Shown: positions 1 to 11,308 of the stretch, in pieces | How the letters are laid out: each line of letters opens with the position of its first letter | Numbering within the stretch: position 1 is the first letter of the stretch | The notes under the pieces: model-generated | Seen by the model: only the letters and a program-made list of their open reading frames with translations | What the model was told of the DNA's origin: nothing | Database searches by the model: none | Position numbers and translations under genes: made by a program | Origin: Epiperipatus broadwayi | Taxonomy: Eukaryota; Onychophora; Udeonychophora; Euonychophora; Peripatidae | NCBI GenBank assembly: GCA_028023455.1 | Contig: JAQFVV010012396.1 | Coordinates: 7,916,085 to 7,980,084 of the forward strand | Direction of reading: 5' to 3' | Length of the DNA: 64,000 nucleotides

Positions 1-914
1 GAATTCATTTATAATTATTAAAAATTTAACATATATGGCTTTTATATATTTTCATCTTCTTTAGCATTTAGATCATTCAAAATAATTTGGAATGTGCAGC
101 AAAAAAAACCCTTGCATATGGTAGCATAAAATCATGAAATATTCCTGCATTGAATGACATAGAAACCAAGATTCTTCTCAATGAGATTAGTTTAGTTGAA
201 GTACAGTTTGTGAAGGCTATTTGCAATTTTTTGATGACATTCGCTATTTTTTTAATAAATAAAAGTGAGTTTATTTAGAATGTAATTTTCAAATCCATTA
301 ATAGTTGCATCGTAGCACTACTTTTCTCTTTTGATTTTGTAAATATAACTTTCTTATTTATATTTGCATATTTTATAGTTAATTTACTATGTAATAACAA
401 ATTACTTGACTTTTTAACTTATAACTCTTATTACCTTGATGATGCCATCTTGAATTTTTAAAAAAATTATAGCAAATATAATTTATAACATATCTTCTGC
501 TTGAATGTAATAAATATAAATATATATATATATTGTTAAAAAGAGCAAATATGAAAGAATGTAATAAAGCTGATAAAATAGTCATTACTTCAAAAAAGAT
601 TAAGAAAAAAAAGATTTTAATACTTTTAAAAATATTTATTTTTACATTGATTCACAAATTCTAAATTTTGAAACATAAATGTTGAAATGACATTTTCATA
701 AAAAAGTTTCATCACATTTGTGATAAATTTCTGAAAAAAATGATATATAATGTCTTACCGAGATAATTTTTCAATGAAAAAACTGCAAAAACATTGCGAT
801 TGGTAACTTCCATTTTTACTAGCTGACCCAGATCCTATCCTTCCATATCAGAGTTCCTGCTAGAAATCTTTGGTTATCCTTCCATGCAGGGTATCTGTTA
901 GGAATATGTTTGGT
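1..914. other. AT-rich DNA without recognised gene
   Basis: Begins with an EcoRI site. Short open frames here are low-complexity and resemble no family I know. A slightly more complex patch near 820-900 contains two similar stretches (each with 'atccttccat'), possibly a small degenerate repeat. Confidence 0.6.
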
Positions 915-995
915 TTTTAGTGGGGGGAAAAATAACAGTAACAGTTTACAAGATATTATGCAAAGAGAACTTTAGTAAATTGTAATGTACTATAT
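915..995. repeat. Left fragment of the tandem array split by RTE copy 1
   Basis: The stretch with 'gatattatgcaaagagaac' and 'tttagtaaattgtaatgta' recurs at about 4346-4378 and, in variant form, near 4170-4185 on the far side of the LINE. This places the LINE inside a pre-existing repeat array. Confidence 0.6.
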
Positions 996-3900
996 TCATC
1001 ATCATCATCACCAACCATTATCAATCCATTGCATGATGAAGGTCTCTCTAAGTTTAATCCATCTTCTCTGATCTTTAGCTTCTCTTCTCCACATCACCCC
1101 TGCACATTTTCTTATTTCACCCATCCATCTCACATGGGGTCTCTTTCTGGGTCTTTTACAATCTCTTGAAATCCAGTTTAAAATTTCAATTGTCCATCTA
1201 TTATCATCTCTTATAGCAATATGTCCAGCCCAACTTCATTTCAATCTTTTAATTTTTTCAATGAGGTCAGTAACACCTATTTGTTCTCTTACCCATACAT
1301 TGCATTTTCGATCTCTTCTTGTTACTCCCATCATACATCTCTCCATACTTCTTTGAGTGGTCTGAAGTCTCTGTATTGCTCTTCTATTAAGTGTCCAAGT
1401 CTCATATCCATAAGTAAGAACTGGTAAAACACATTTGTTAAAAGCCTTCCTTTTCAAACACATAGGCATATTTTCTTTTAGTATCAAGTTATTTCTACCA
1501 AAAGCACTCCAACCAAGTTTAATTCTATGATTAATTTCCTCCATTATGTTTCCATCTGTATTAATAATCGGATCAAGGTATTTGTAACTGTTAACTTCTT
1601 CTAATTCATCATAATCAATCTTTATTTTTATATTTTGAGCAAATCGATTAAACATTATTTTAGTCTTTTTTAACATTTATCTTTAGTCCTACTTTCATCT
1701 AATAACTCCTGCAACATTTTTTGCAGCTCTGAAGCATTATTTGCAAAAACAATTACATCATCTGCAAAATCTAAATGACTTAAATAATCTCCATTTACTT
1801 TCACTCCTTTAGTTTCCCATTTTAATCCACAAAATACTTCTTGCAACACTGCTGTAAAAAATTTTGGAGATATAGAGTCACCTTATTTTACATCTTTCTC
1901 AATGTTGACTTTCTCTGTATCATTATGTAATCTAATTGTTGCTATTGCATTTTTATAAATATTTTTTAAAATATGACAATATCCTGGATTTATATCTTGA
2001 TGATCCAATGCTTTAATCACTGAAGAAATGTTTATAGAATCAAATGCCTTTTCATAATCTACAAATCCAAAACATAATGACAACTCATATTCATTTGTCC
2101 TTTCTATAACTTCTCTCAATACCTGGATATGATCTACTGTACTAAAACCACTTTTAAATTCAGCTTGTTCTCTTGGTTGGTGGAAATCCAATGTTCTCTG
2201 TAGACGAGTTGTATTTATCTTGGTAAATTTTTTTATATAAAACTGATAAAAGGCTGATAGGTCTGTAATTTCTAATATCTTCTTTATCATCTTTTTTTAA
2301 ATATTAATATTATTACTGCATTCTTCCAATCATCTGGTACATCTTTATTATTTAGACATTTGGTATATAACTTTGCTAAAATTGTTTCTATTTCTTCACC
2401 TGCTTCTTTTAATATATCAATTATAATTCCATCATTACCTGGAGCCTTTCCTTTCTTCATACATTTAATTGCATGTCTCACTTCTTCATTTAAAATTCTG
2501 GGCAATTCGAAAGATGCAATAAATATAGGAGGTACTTTTTCTTTATTACTATATAATTTTTGATAAAAATCTTGTACCAATCTCATGATGTCATCTCTCT
2601 TTTTAATAATAATTCCATTTTTTTTTTATTGCAGATATAAATTTCCTACCAATACCAAAATGCTGTTTAACATTCTTGAGACTTTTATTTTCCTCTACAG
2701 CTTTTCTTGTTAGTTCACAGTTATACTTTCTTATATCATTTTCAACTCTTTTCCGCACCATTTTACAAAATTTGAGATATTCAATCTTTTTTAATGTATC
2801 ATTTTTGTATATCTTCATATTCCTTTTTTTCTTCATAAATTCTCTAGTCTCAATAAAAATTTTATTGGTCAATTGCTGCTTTTTTCTACCAGCTATCTTT
2901 GTTGCAGTTTTTAAAAGTGTATCAGTTATTTTCCTATTAATTTCATTCAAATCTGAATCATATTCAAAATCTACTAATACTTGAAAATGATTTTCAAATT
3001 CTAATTTAAATTCATTGGAATGTTTCTGAATATTAGGAATATCAACTGTAAATATTGTTTTTTAAAATAATTTTTGTCTCTCTAGTTTTACATTAACACA
3101 TATCTTACACCTTACTAATCGATGATCACTTCCTGTGTTAAATTTATTAAGAACATTACAATCTTGAAATATGCATTTCCTGTTAGTCAAAATATAATTC
3201 AATTTGGCTGTACCTTCATTTGAATTCTTCCATGTCCATTTCCTTTTAACATTTTTCTCAAAAAAAGAATTCATAATATAAAGTTTTTCTTTTTCTGCAA
3301 ACTTCACCAGTCTATGTCCTCTCTCATTTCTATTACCATAACCAAAATTATCTACAGCACTTTCATCTTTCATTTGTTTACCAATTCTAGCATTAAAGTC
3401 TCCCATAACAATTTTAAAATGTTTTTTACTCTAATAAAAAGTCTTTTGTACATCCATATAAAAACTTCTACTACTTCATCACTATGAGAACTTTTTGGGG
3501 CATAAACCTGAATTATCTGCATTTGGTATCTGCTATTAAGTTGTATAACTAATCTTGCCACTCTGTTCGCTACACCATCAATCTCCACAATACTGTTCTT
3601 CCACTTTTTATTTATAATGAATCCTACTCCATGTGTATTTCCAATATTTGTGTCTTTATAATAGAGTATATTTCCACTTTTTAAATCAATTGTCTCTTCA
3701 CCTTTTCTTCTAACTTCACAAAGTCCAATAATGTCCCATTTAATATAAGACAGTTCTTCTTCTAATTCTTGCAATCTTCCATCACTTGAAAGTTATCTGC
3801 AGAAGTAAGTACCTAAATAAAAAGTCATCATCAAATGGCAGACTGGGTTTGCAATCAGGGGATTCTTAGCACACTCTGCCTTCAGCCACTAACCACTGCT

Positions 3901-4099
3901 TTGGTTGGTGACTTTACAGCCTCCTGGGAATAAGGGCCATGCTTTATTTTTGCCTGTCATAATTGTATATATGTATTGGAAAAATATTTATCATTTACAC
4001 AAACATTCATTCTGCCTTATCAGGCACTGAGAAGAAAGACCATGGTGATTCTTGATCTTAAACTCAGAGGTAAAAAGCCAATAAACTTACCATGCTGGT
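996..4099 (-). mobile_element. RTE-clade LINE, copy 1, near full length, decayed
   Basis: A minus-strand non-LTR retrotransposon. Its coding region runs from an APE-type endonuclease to a reverse transcriptase and ends in a short (GAT)n tail at 996-1010, as is usual for RTE elements, which end in short tandem repeats rather than poly(A). It aligns throughout with copy 2 (19811-22824) on the same strand. The shared 5' sequence ends near 4096-4099, where array sequence resumes. Copy 1 has about 60 bp near 4000-4065 that copy 2 lacks. Target-site duplications could not be defined because the flanks are repetitive. Confidence 0.85.
1008..3831 (-). pseudogene. RTE endonuclease/reverse transcriptase ORF, broken
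   Basis: The protein would nick target DNA and copy its own RNA into it. Visible motifs in order: start MMTFYLGTY near 3831, then an early stop at about 3796; CEVRRKGEE with the endonuclease glutamate; QVYAP; MGDFNARIG after a frameshift near 3410; SDHRLV; RT motifs KGKAPGNDG (about 2450), QAEFKSGFSTVDH (about 2150), FVDYEKAFDS (about 2060); a stop just before GDSISP (about 1880); FADD (about 1760); then the conserved tail with VLTYGYETWTL and VRWMGEIRKCAGVMW, ending at 1008-1010. This endonuclease is often annotated in databases as 'craniofacial development protein 2-like'. Several stops and frameshifts make the copy non-functional. Confidence 0.85.
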
Positions 4100-4560
4100 G
4101 ACCTAAAATGAATATTCTTTTCAAGTAAAAAGAGTACTCAAATAAATATCAAACAGTAAAAACAGCTTATTAGTAAATTTTAATGTATTATATTATTATA
4201 TATTAATTATATTATTATACATTAGTTATTATGTTATATTAGTGAAAAATGGGATGTGACCTAAAATGTGTATTCTTTTCAAGTAAAAAGTGTATTCAAA
4301 TAAATATCAAACAAAAAAAATAAAAATAAAAACAGTGCATGAGATATTATGCAAAGAGAACTTTAGTAAATTGTAATAATGAAAAAAATATAATTTATTA
4401 TTATATTATTGAATAATGGGGGGGGGGGGAGGGGACGACCTAATATATCTATTTTTTTTTCAAGTAACAAATGTATTCAAAAAAATTAAATATCAAACAA
4501 ATAAACATTTCTGTAAAATAAAATAAAAACAAAGCAAATCAATAAACATCAAAATAAACA
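4100..4560. repeat. Tandem array, about 158-179 bp units, three copies
   Basis: Units start with 'gacctaaaatg' or a variant at 4100, 4258 and 4437. Each continues with 'attcttttcaagtaa' and 'aaataaatatcaaac'. A G-run occurs at about 4419-4432. The part left of the LINE (915-995) belongs to the same unit. Confidence 0.7.
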
Positions 4561-4600
4561 TATTTATTATGAGCACTGAGTATACATATGTGTGGGGATG

Positions 4601-4770
4601 ATGATCTTGACAAAATGATGATTGCTGGTTTAGCTTGAAATGTGTATTGGGGATTATTTATTCTTTTCATATGTGTATGGTATGTGTGTGTGTATTGTTG
4701 TATGAGATAGAGTGAATGGATTGAGGAAGCTTGAAAGTCTGTGTTCAAATACTCTATATAGTACAGTGTA
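4601..4770 (+). mobile_element. RZ1 repeat copy: hammerhead-like fold plus tRNA-like segment
   Basis: Positions 4601-4657 can fold as a hammerhead. The distal stem I is ATGATC (4601-4606) with GATTAT (4652-4657). The core is TGATGA, with the leading C replaced by A; then a stem II hairpin GCT/AGC, GAAA, and a short stem III before TTGG. Downstream, about 4665-4760, is the tRNA-like part with 'gagatagagtg' and a degraded B-box-like 'gtgttcaaatact'. The core C-to-A change predicts an inactive ribozyme. The family is defined by comparison with the copies at 33.2 and 48.6 kb. Confidence 0.6.
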
Positions 4771-5283
4771 GCCTGATTTTATAAATATATAGCATAATTT
4801 TTTAGCAAAAATAAAAAGGCAGTACTCACTGGTGATGGGAAAATGTAATGTAAATGTAGATATTACATTTCCATAAAGACCAAAACTAAAATTGCAATAA
4901 GTGGCGAGTGAATCCATTTCTGTGGGAATTTTTTTTTTCCGGTGACTTAATCTAAGAAAATACAGAAAAAAAATAATTAAAAATTGCGTTTTAAAAAAAA
5001 AAAAAAATCATAAAAAATTGAAATTTTATCATAGAAAAAAATACATCTTCTTGCAGGTAGTAAGATGGCGGACAGAAAAAAGTGATACTCATAGGTTCGA
5101 GATTAATCACTACTGTGCAAACTCAGTAGTTATGTTAAACTTACAGTGATGGGTTCCAGGCTAACTCCAGAGTGAAGGAGCTAAAAGATGTGGAGTGGAG
5201 TGATGACAAATTCTATTCCAGTGCCATTTTTATTAAGCTTGAATAGTCAATAATTATCAAAAGTAATGTATTTAAATCTCCAT

Positions 5284-5322
5284 CTTCAGATATGTTTCTG
5301 GCTTTTGTCTTTATCAATGAAG
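5284..5322 (-). ncRNA. Degenerate hammerhead-like motif, RZ2-type
   Basis: On the minus strand CTTCA precedes a decayed core TTGATAA, and AAGCCAGAAAC precedes ATC|TGAAG. CTTCA and TGAAG pair perfectly as stem I. The core has two changes from CUGAUGA, so it should be inactive. It resembles the RZ2 repeats at 28.2 and 36.7 kb. Confidence 0.4.
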
Positions 5323-5591
5323 CTTGGAATTCCAAGCTGGAAATAATGTAATTATGCATTTAGTAATTACCTTTAATTCAATTTTACCATTTATGCTAAA
5401 GTCTGAAATTTAAAATATCTTAAGGTTTTGAACTGAGCCAACCTGCTTGAACAGTTATATATATATATTTTTATCCTATATATAATTTTATATATTTGTT
5501 TTTAATTATTTTGATATTTGGTGACTCTTATGTCTGCTCACACAAGTCTCTTCTTGCTTGGAATTATTTTATTTTGTTTTATTATATATAC

Positions 5592-6760
5592 GGTATATTG
5601 TTTAATAAATAAAATTATTATTGTTGTTGTTGTTGTTATTATTAGCTTTTAAAGAATTTTATTCAACAAAGTATAAAAGGTTACATCACTTCTTTTTCAT
5701 ACATAGTATTAGATTAAAATTACAAATAAGAATGTTTTATAAAGAATCAAAGGTTAGCAATTTTGCTGAGCTGGTTTCAACTTGTGATATTGCAGTGGTG
5801 ACAAGTGAAACCCTTTGGTTTTTGTTTCTCATTCTGAATTTCTTAATCTTTAGTGATTTCACCATTAAAGGCTTGAAGGTAACTGCAATTGAGACTAGGT
5901 GTCAGTGAAAGCTTTTTGATTTGTTAATCTTTTGTCTTTTTGATATATTTTATCCAGTTCATTTTTGAATGTTTGGGTGTCTTCTTGGGTTATTGTTGTA
6001 TAAGAATTTACACCTTATGCATCATAAGACATATAGGATGATTATGCTGATCCTGATGTCAGCAATGACTCCTATTGCTATTAATCATTACTTTTTTATT
6101 TTTGAAGTGTATATATATTATTGACTGAATTTTATCAAGTCATTCCCATGAAAGAAAAAGGTAATTCTGTGTTTCTGAGTCCTTATGACAAAGGGAGTAT
6201 AGTTGGTCTACATTTTGTGGGAAGTAAATTGAGGTCAATTTTTAGTAAAAAGTCATAATATTTTGGTTTAAGTGTCTAAAATTTGAATTTATGGCAAAAT
6301 TGTTTGTTGATGATGTTGAGCATAGTTTTATTATTGTCTTATAGAGAATGTAGAAATGAATGGATTTCCCAATATTTGAATTTGTTTTGCAGTGGTTTGA
6401 AAACCATGTTTTCTATAGACAACAGTGGAGTGAGTAATATTCTTGAATTGTAGATGGTTTATTTGTGAGAGTCATTTTACAGTCTGTTTGTAGATATGGG
6501 AATTTTTGGCACATTGAGAGATTATGTTAATAGCTTTTTAGATTCTGAATGTTAAAATTGAGTGAAGGCCTAGCCCATTTTGTGAGAGTGAATTTTTGAG
6601 ATGTTTTATGGATATCAAGATTACCTTTTTACCCCACAAAAGTTTCCTGCAAAGTGAGTCTATTTGCTTAATAAAAGCTTTGGTATATAATATTATTGTA
6701 TTATAGTATATAATTTTTGTCATATTCAACATATTAAAAAGTGATATCTTAGCATAAAGT
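5592..6760 (-). pseudogene. LINE reverse transcriptase C-terminal remnant
   Basis: Minus-strand translation gives a C-terminal non-LTR retrotransposon segment: QIDSLCRKLLWGKK followed by ISIKHLKNSLSQNGLGLHS (about 6540-6680). This resembles the conserved 'F-W-G-K ... L..P...GGLGL' block downstream of the RT in many LINEs. Further degenerate frame continues to about 5640. The segment ends in a (TTG/TTA)n stretch at 5615-5645, which would be the 3' tail. The 5' part, including the catalytic RT motifs, is absent. It is different from the RTE copies; the clade cannot be fixed from this remnant. Confidence 0.55.
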
Positions 6761-7363
6761 GAGAAATATGATTTTTTTAATGAATTGATTATAACTTTCT
6801 ATTTTGTTTTTTGAGTGTATTTTGTGTAAGTGATCGCATTGATTAATGTTGCAGATTGAACTGGAATCTAAGGAATGGGTTAGGTTTGCCTTTAAACTGA
6901 TTTGTTACTCTATTATCAATGTAGATGTGCCAAGGACAGGATTTTTGTATGTTGAATGTAAAATTGTACATATACAATTCAATGTGATTGCCTTATTTTT
7001 TATCAATTAGATAAGATTTCAATAACAAATATAAATGTGCCTATGGCCCACAATTAATCTGCCTTTATAAATTTTATCAAAAATAAAATATTCAGAAAGT
7101 TTAATTAGCTGAATTTAATTTATCTGTTTTTCCTATTTTTTTAGAATCCTAGCTTTTTCTACACACACATACACATGCCTTTAGTAAATTTAATAAAATA
7201 AAATTTAATTCCTATTAGCCTTTAATACATTTTTAATAAAATAAAATTTAAAATTTCCTTATAACAGGATTTAAAATACTTAAATATAAATTGACATGAA
7301 GCATATATGTGTAAGCATATATATAAAATAAATAAAATGTCCGTTAATTAAAAACAAAATTGT
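6761..7363. other. AT-rich interval between LINE and PLE remnants
   Basis: About 6760-6960 may hold a further decayed part of the upstream LINE. The rest is low-complexity AT-rich sequence with no recognised feature. Confidence 0.4.
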
Positions 7364-8886
7364 AATTATAATTGAAATAATAAATTTAATGCTTTACAAA
7401 CTATTATAAACAATACTTAAACCACAGAAACTTTTGGTTACTTTCTTAAATCTGCCTCAACTACTATTAAATTCAAAAACAAAAGCGGAAGCAAACGTCA
7501 TCAATTCAAATTACACGAATCTCTCTCGTATTTTAATGATAGCAGCTTGTTGATTTATTAAATGCATTTTATTCCTATTTATAAAAATTGCCTCTTTAAT
7601 TTATCTTTTACTATGGTTTCTCTCTTCATGAAAAATTTTCACATTTTCAAAATTAAATTTAAATTTATATTTACATGTTTTTTCGGGATCAAAGAAAACT
7701 GAAGAAGATATTAAATCACCATTATTTTTACTTTTTTCATGCTCCTTCAATCTCTTCTCAATACTGCACCTAGATTCACCTATATATGATAGCATATAAT
7801 CACAAAAAATTTGATATATGACATTACTTTTCTGCTTGACAGGTATGACATCCTTAGGATTATTGACTAATTTATTAATATTGTTTGGAACGTAGAATGA
7901 AACATTAAACACATTCTTATATAAATCCTTAAAAAATTTCACTTGTGGATTTGAAATAAATGAAATAGATATCCATTGTTTACTATTAATCTTCATTTCC
8001 TTTAAATTATAATAACTTTTTTTGAATTGACATAAAGTATTGCTTATTTGTTCCATTTTATAACCAACATCAAGCAATTCATTGGCAAACATTTCAATAT
8101 TTTTCAGTTTATCACTTTGGTAAGGACATAATTTTTCATTCTGAAACAAAAAAGATTTAAAACTTGCCATCTTATGCATCATTGGTACTTTTGATTTACA
8201 ATTTATATAACCTCTTTTTTGCAATGGCTTAATTATTAGTTTATAATTTAATATACTGTTATCTCTTGTAATTATTAAATCTAAATAGTTAATATTATTG
8301 TCTTGTTCCTTTTCAATAGTCCATTTCAAGCCATTCACCTTATTTAATTCCTCTACAAGCAAGTTTATACTATTAGTATTTCCACAAACAAAAACATCAT
8401 CCACATATCTTTTGTAAATTTTAATATCTCCAAAAGTACACTTATTTAAAATACTACTCTCATATGTAGATAAAATGAAATTGCAAACTTATGCAACTAC
8501 AGGAAGACCCATAGGCCAACCTTTAGTCATTTTATAATATTGACCTTCAAAGGATGCAACAATGTTATCATTAAAATTTTTTAAAGAATCAACAATAAAT
8601 TTTATCATATATTTGCAAATACTTTTACTTTTTAATGTATGTCCAATTATTTTTATGGATTTTATTCTATCAATAGATCCATACATTTCTATAACATCCA
8701 ATGAAGCAATAACATCATTTTCATCAATCATCAGATTTTTAATACTATTTACAAAGTCAAACAATGAAGCAATAGTATTTTCCCCAAATCCTAAAAAGTC
8801 TTGTAAAAGTTTATCAATATATTTAGAAGTCTGATATATGAATGAACCACCAAAATCTATCATAACAAAATCTATCATAAAAAAAG
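7364..8886 (-). mobile_element. Penelope-like element, left copy, 5' truncated
   Basis: A minus-strand PLE segment. Its 3' portion (about 7364-8020) is the inverted complement of the neighbouring plus-strand copy at 8888-9556, so the two copies meet head to head near 8886. The unpaired middle (about 8020-8886) holds the reverse transcriptase. Head-to-head partial copies are characteristic of Penelope-like elements. Confidence 0.85.
7601..8886 (-). pseudogene. PLE reverse transcriptase + GIY-YIG endonuclease, one internal stop in RT
   Basis: One long minus-strand reading frame, interrupted by a TAA near 8490. Upstream: SLDVIEMYGSI (RT motif A, catalytic D; about 8690) and KGWPMGLPVV (motif B region; about 8510). 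After the stop: YVDDVFVCG (catalytic DD; about 8400). At the C-terminus is a GIY-YIG-type nuclease: IYQIFCDYMLSYIGES then CSIEKRLKEHE (about 7830-7735). RT followed by GIY-YIG in one protein is diagnostic of endonuclease-bearing Penelope-like elements. Compared with the right copy it lacks six residues after KEHE and carries an additional stop at NHSKR. The N-terminus is missing. Confidence 0.88.
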
Positions 8887-8887
8887 T

Positions 8888-9556
8888 TATTATAATTTAA
8901 AGGAAATGAAGATTAATAGTAAACAATGGATATCTATTCCATTTATTTCAAATCGACAAGTGAAATTTTTTAAGGATTTATATAAGAATGTGTTTAATGT
9001 TTCATTCTACATTCCAAACAATATTAATAAATTAGTCAATAATTCTAAGGATGTCATACCTGTCAAGCAGAAAAGTAATGTCATATATCAAATTTTTTGT
9101 GATTGTATGCTATCATATATAGGTGAATCTAGGTGCAGTATTGAGAAGAGATTGAAGGAGCATGAGTTGTTATATAAGCATGTAAAAAGTAAAAATAATG
9201 GTGATTTTATATCTCCTTCAGTTTTCTTTGATCACGAAAAAACATGTAAATATAAATTTAAATTTGATTTTGAAAATGTGAAAATTCTTCATGAAGAGAG
9301 AAATCATAGTAAAAGAAAAATTAAAGAGGCAATTTTTATAAACAGGAATAAAACACATTTAATAAATTGACAAGCTGCTAACATTAAAATACGAGATTTG
9401 TGGAATTTGAATTAATGACATTAGCTTTCGCTTTTGTTTTTGAATTTAATGGCAGTTGAGGCAGGTTTAAGAAATTAACTGAAAGTACTTCTGTGGATTT
9501 ATAGATTGTTTGTAATAGTTTGTAAACTGTTAAATTTATTATTTCAATTATAATAT
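8888..9556 (+). mobile_element. Penelope-like element, right copy, 5' truncated, inverted to the left copy
   Basis: Plus-strand PLE segment with the endonuclease domain and 3' noncoding region. It shares nearly all its sequence with the complement of 7364-8020. The similarity ends at about 9556 in an (AT)n run, which is followed by a truncated RZ1 unit. Confidence 0.85.
8890..9370 (+). pseudogene. PLE C-terminal fragment with intact GIY-YIG endonuclease frame
   Basis: An uninterrupted frame of about 160 residues beginning YYNLKEMKINSKQW and ending NRNKTHLIN-stop at 9370. The GIY-YIG-like module is IYQIFCDCMLSYIGES plus SIEKRLKEHELLYKH. A following segment with FFDHEKTCKYKFKF matches the left copy, where it is FFDPEKTCKYKFKF. 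The RT domain is absent, so this is a truncated fragment. The frame contains ATG at 8906, but that is probably not a real start because homology to the left copy extends upstream. Confidence 0.85.
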
Positions 9557-9572
9557 ATATATATATAGCTTC

Positions 9573-9621
9573 AATACACATATATTGGAGATCATTTATC
9601 TTTTTTACATGTGTATGGTTA
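9573..9621 (+). repeat. Truncated RZ1 unit next to the PLE
   Basis: Contains 'acatatattggagatcattt', the 3' half of the RZ1 hammerhead stem I, and 'acatgtgtatgg'. The ribozyme core is missing. The unit stops where a MITE begins at 9622. Confidence 0.55.
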
Positions 9622-9947
9622 TTCAAATATCAGCCTTTCAAGCCAATTGTGCATGCGCTTTATGTGAGTGTTAATAATAAATTAATACTTTCCTCTCCAA
9701 TACAAGATATAGTATTTATGCAGGAATAAAATGAATCCACTTATTCCTACAACCCAAATGCTTATATATGAGCAAATCTGAAGTACTGGCAAGGAAAGCA
9801 TGAGGATAGACCACTCACTTTAAATTACTATTTACGATGTCTGAATGAATGACGTCGGTGAAATTGTCTAGAATTTACTAACCATCACTCTAACTGAAAC
9901 TTAATCATATGTAAATAAGCATTTATTTTGAAAGGCTGATATTTGAA
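9622..9947. mobile_element. 326-bp MITE with 20-bp terminal inverted repeats
   Basis: Perfect 20-bp inverted termini at 9622-9641 and 9928-9947 (core AAATATCAGCCTTTC) enclose about 286 bp of non-coding sequence. The left end recurs at 25587. No coding capacity, so it would depend on a transposase elsewhere. TA dinucleotides abut the ends, but the target duplication is ambiguous. Confidence 0.8.
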
Positions 9948-9984
9948 TGTAATACAATTGTAAACATGTGCTATATAAAAATAA

Positions 9985-10080
9985 ATGAGTATGGTCATGT
10001 TTATTGGTTGTATGAGTTAGAGTGGATTGCTGAAGGGAGTTTGAAAGTCTATGTTCAAATCCTCTACATTACATTTAAAC
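9985..10080 (+). repeat. RZ1 tRNA-like segment without ribozyme
   Basis: Contains 'tatgagttagagtgg' followed about 25 nt later by 'gttcaaatcctc', resembling Pol III A-box and B-box positions. Same layout as the tRNA-like part at 33.25-33.34 kb. Confidence 0.55.
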
Positions 10081-11009
10081 TCCAAAGATATTAATTATTT
10101 TTGTATTTAAATATTATAAATATAAATTTACAAATAAAAATTATTCTAAAGATAATATTTTAACTTGGAAAATATAGAAATTAAAATATGTATAATAAGA
10201 ATAACTTTTTTCTTATTAGGTGATTGCATATTGCTAGTACTGAATGAATTATTTCTTATTTTATTTCTAATATCCAACAAATTATTGTTGAAACAGCATA
10301 AAGCAATAAAATTATGTTTAAAATTTAAAATTGCACTTATTTTTAAAATATAACATGAAAAATCTGCTGTAGCATTTATGAAAGTATTTCTTTTCAGTGG
10401 ATCTAATTTCCACTTTACTATAATTATGGTTTTATTTCCCTTGTCTTCTTAAAAACAAGCCTTTTTCAAATAAATTCTAATTGAAATCATGAATATTTTT
10501 GGTTTGAAATAAATGTTTTACAAGTATGTAGAAAAAATAATCATAAATAAGTAAATAAACTACAGAAAATATATATTTTTTTCTGAAGTAACAAAAGAAA
10601 TGTAAATGCTCTCACAGGAACTCGAAGCCTGAGAACAAATAATCTAATAATCAGTGGCATCATCAGTTTTTTTATGTTATATTTCCTGCTATGATGCTAA
10701 TAATTTCAGATTTTTTAAAAAAGTGAATAAATCAATATAAATTTTAGTTACAATTTCTCCCACTAAGGGAATGTAAATTTGCAAATAGTATTATTGATAG
10801 CCGCAAGAAAGTAAAGAAAAAACAAAAGAAAATGTAATAACATTAGTGCTGCAAAAAATGCTTCTTGAAATCCTTTTAAATGATGTTTAATAATCATTTA
10901 TGGATGTATGTTAAGACTGAAATTGGCAATAAGTGGTATTAGAATATACAGGTTTGATAAGATAAATTGATATAGCGTAATAATAATTTTATGCTTGCCC
11001 TGATATGTA
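10081..11009. other. AT-rich interval, no gene recognised
   Basis: Only short, low-complexity open frames; no motif or repeat recognised. Confidence 0.6.
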
Positions 11010-11308
11010 ATGTGTTAAGCCACTAAACATCACATGATCACCATTTCTTATGCTTGCTCATAACTATTACTAAAACAGGCAAAATTTTCCATACAGTAGG
11101 GCCACAGTGCAAGCCAGAGTAATCAATAGATGCCAAAAGGCTTATGTATAAAATCCATCCTATCTAGTGCCACAAGCTATAAACTAGTCTAGGGATATTG
11201 AATGAGTAGGCACTAGATAGAGATTTTATGCACAAATCTTCTGGCATCCATTGTTTAGTTTGGCTTGCACTGAGTGGCACTACTGTATGGAGAGTTTTGC
11301 CTGTTTTA
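11010..11308. mobile_element. Head-to-head pair of RZ2 repeats (foldback)
   Basis: Two RZ2 copies in inverted orientation meet near 11172. The inner inverted pair ends in perfect 14-bp complements (TAAAACAGGCAAAA at 11071-11084; its complement at 11295-11308), each ending in TA. The left copy continues outward to 'catcacatgatcaccatttc' at about 11028. The right copy carries 'aaactagtctagggatatt', the 3' half of the RZ2 hammerhead. The CUGAUGA half is missing here. Confidence 0.65.

Noticed and set aside
379-585. 68-codon frame on the minus strand
   Set aside because: Composed of Y, I, N, K-rich low-complexity codons in AT-rich DNA, with no motif; frames of this length are expected by chance here. 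Similar short frames across the window were dropped for the same reason.
2676-2984. 102-codon plus-strand frame
   Set aside because: It lies antisense to the RTE coding region, whose minus-strand protein is clearly recognisable.
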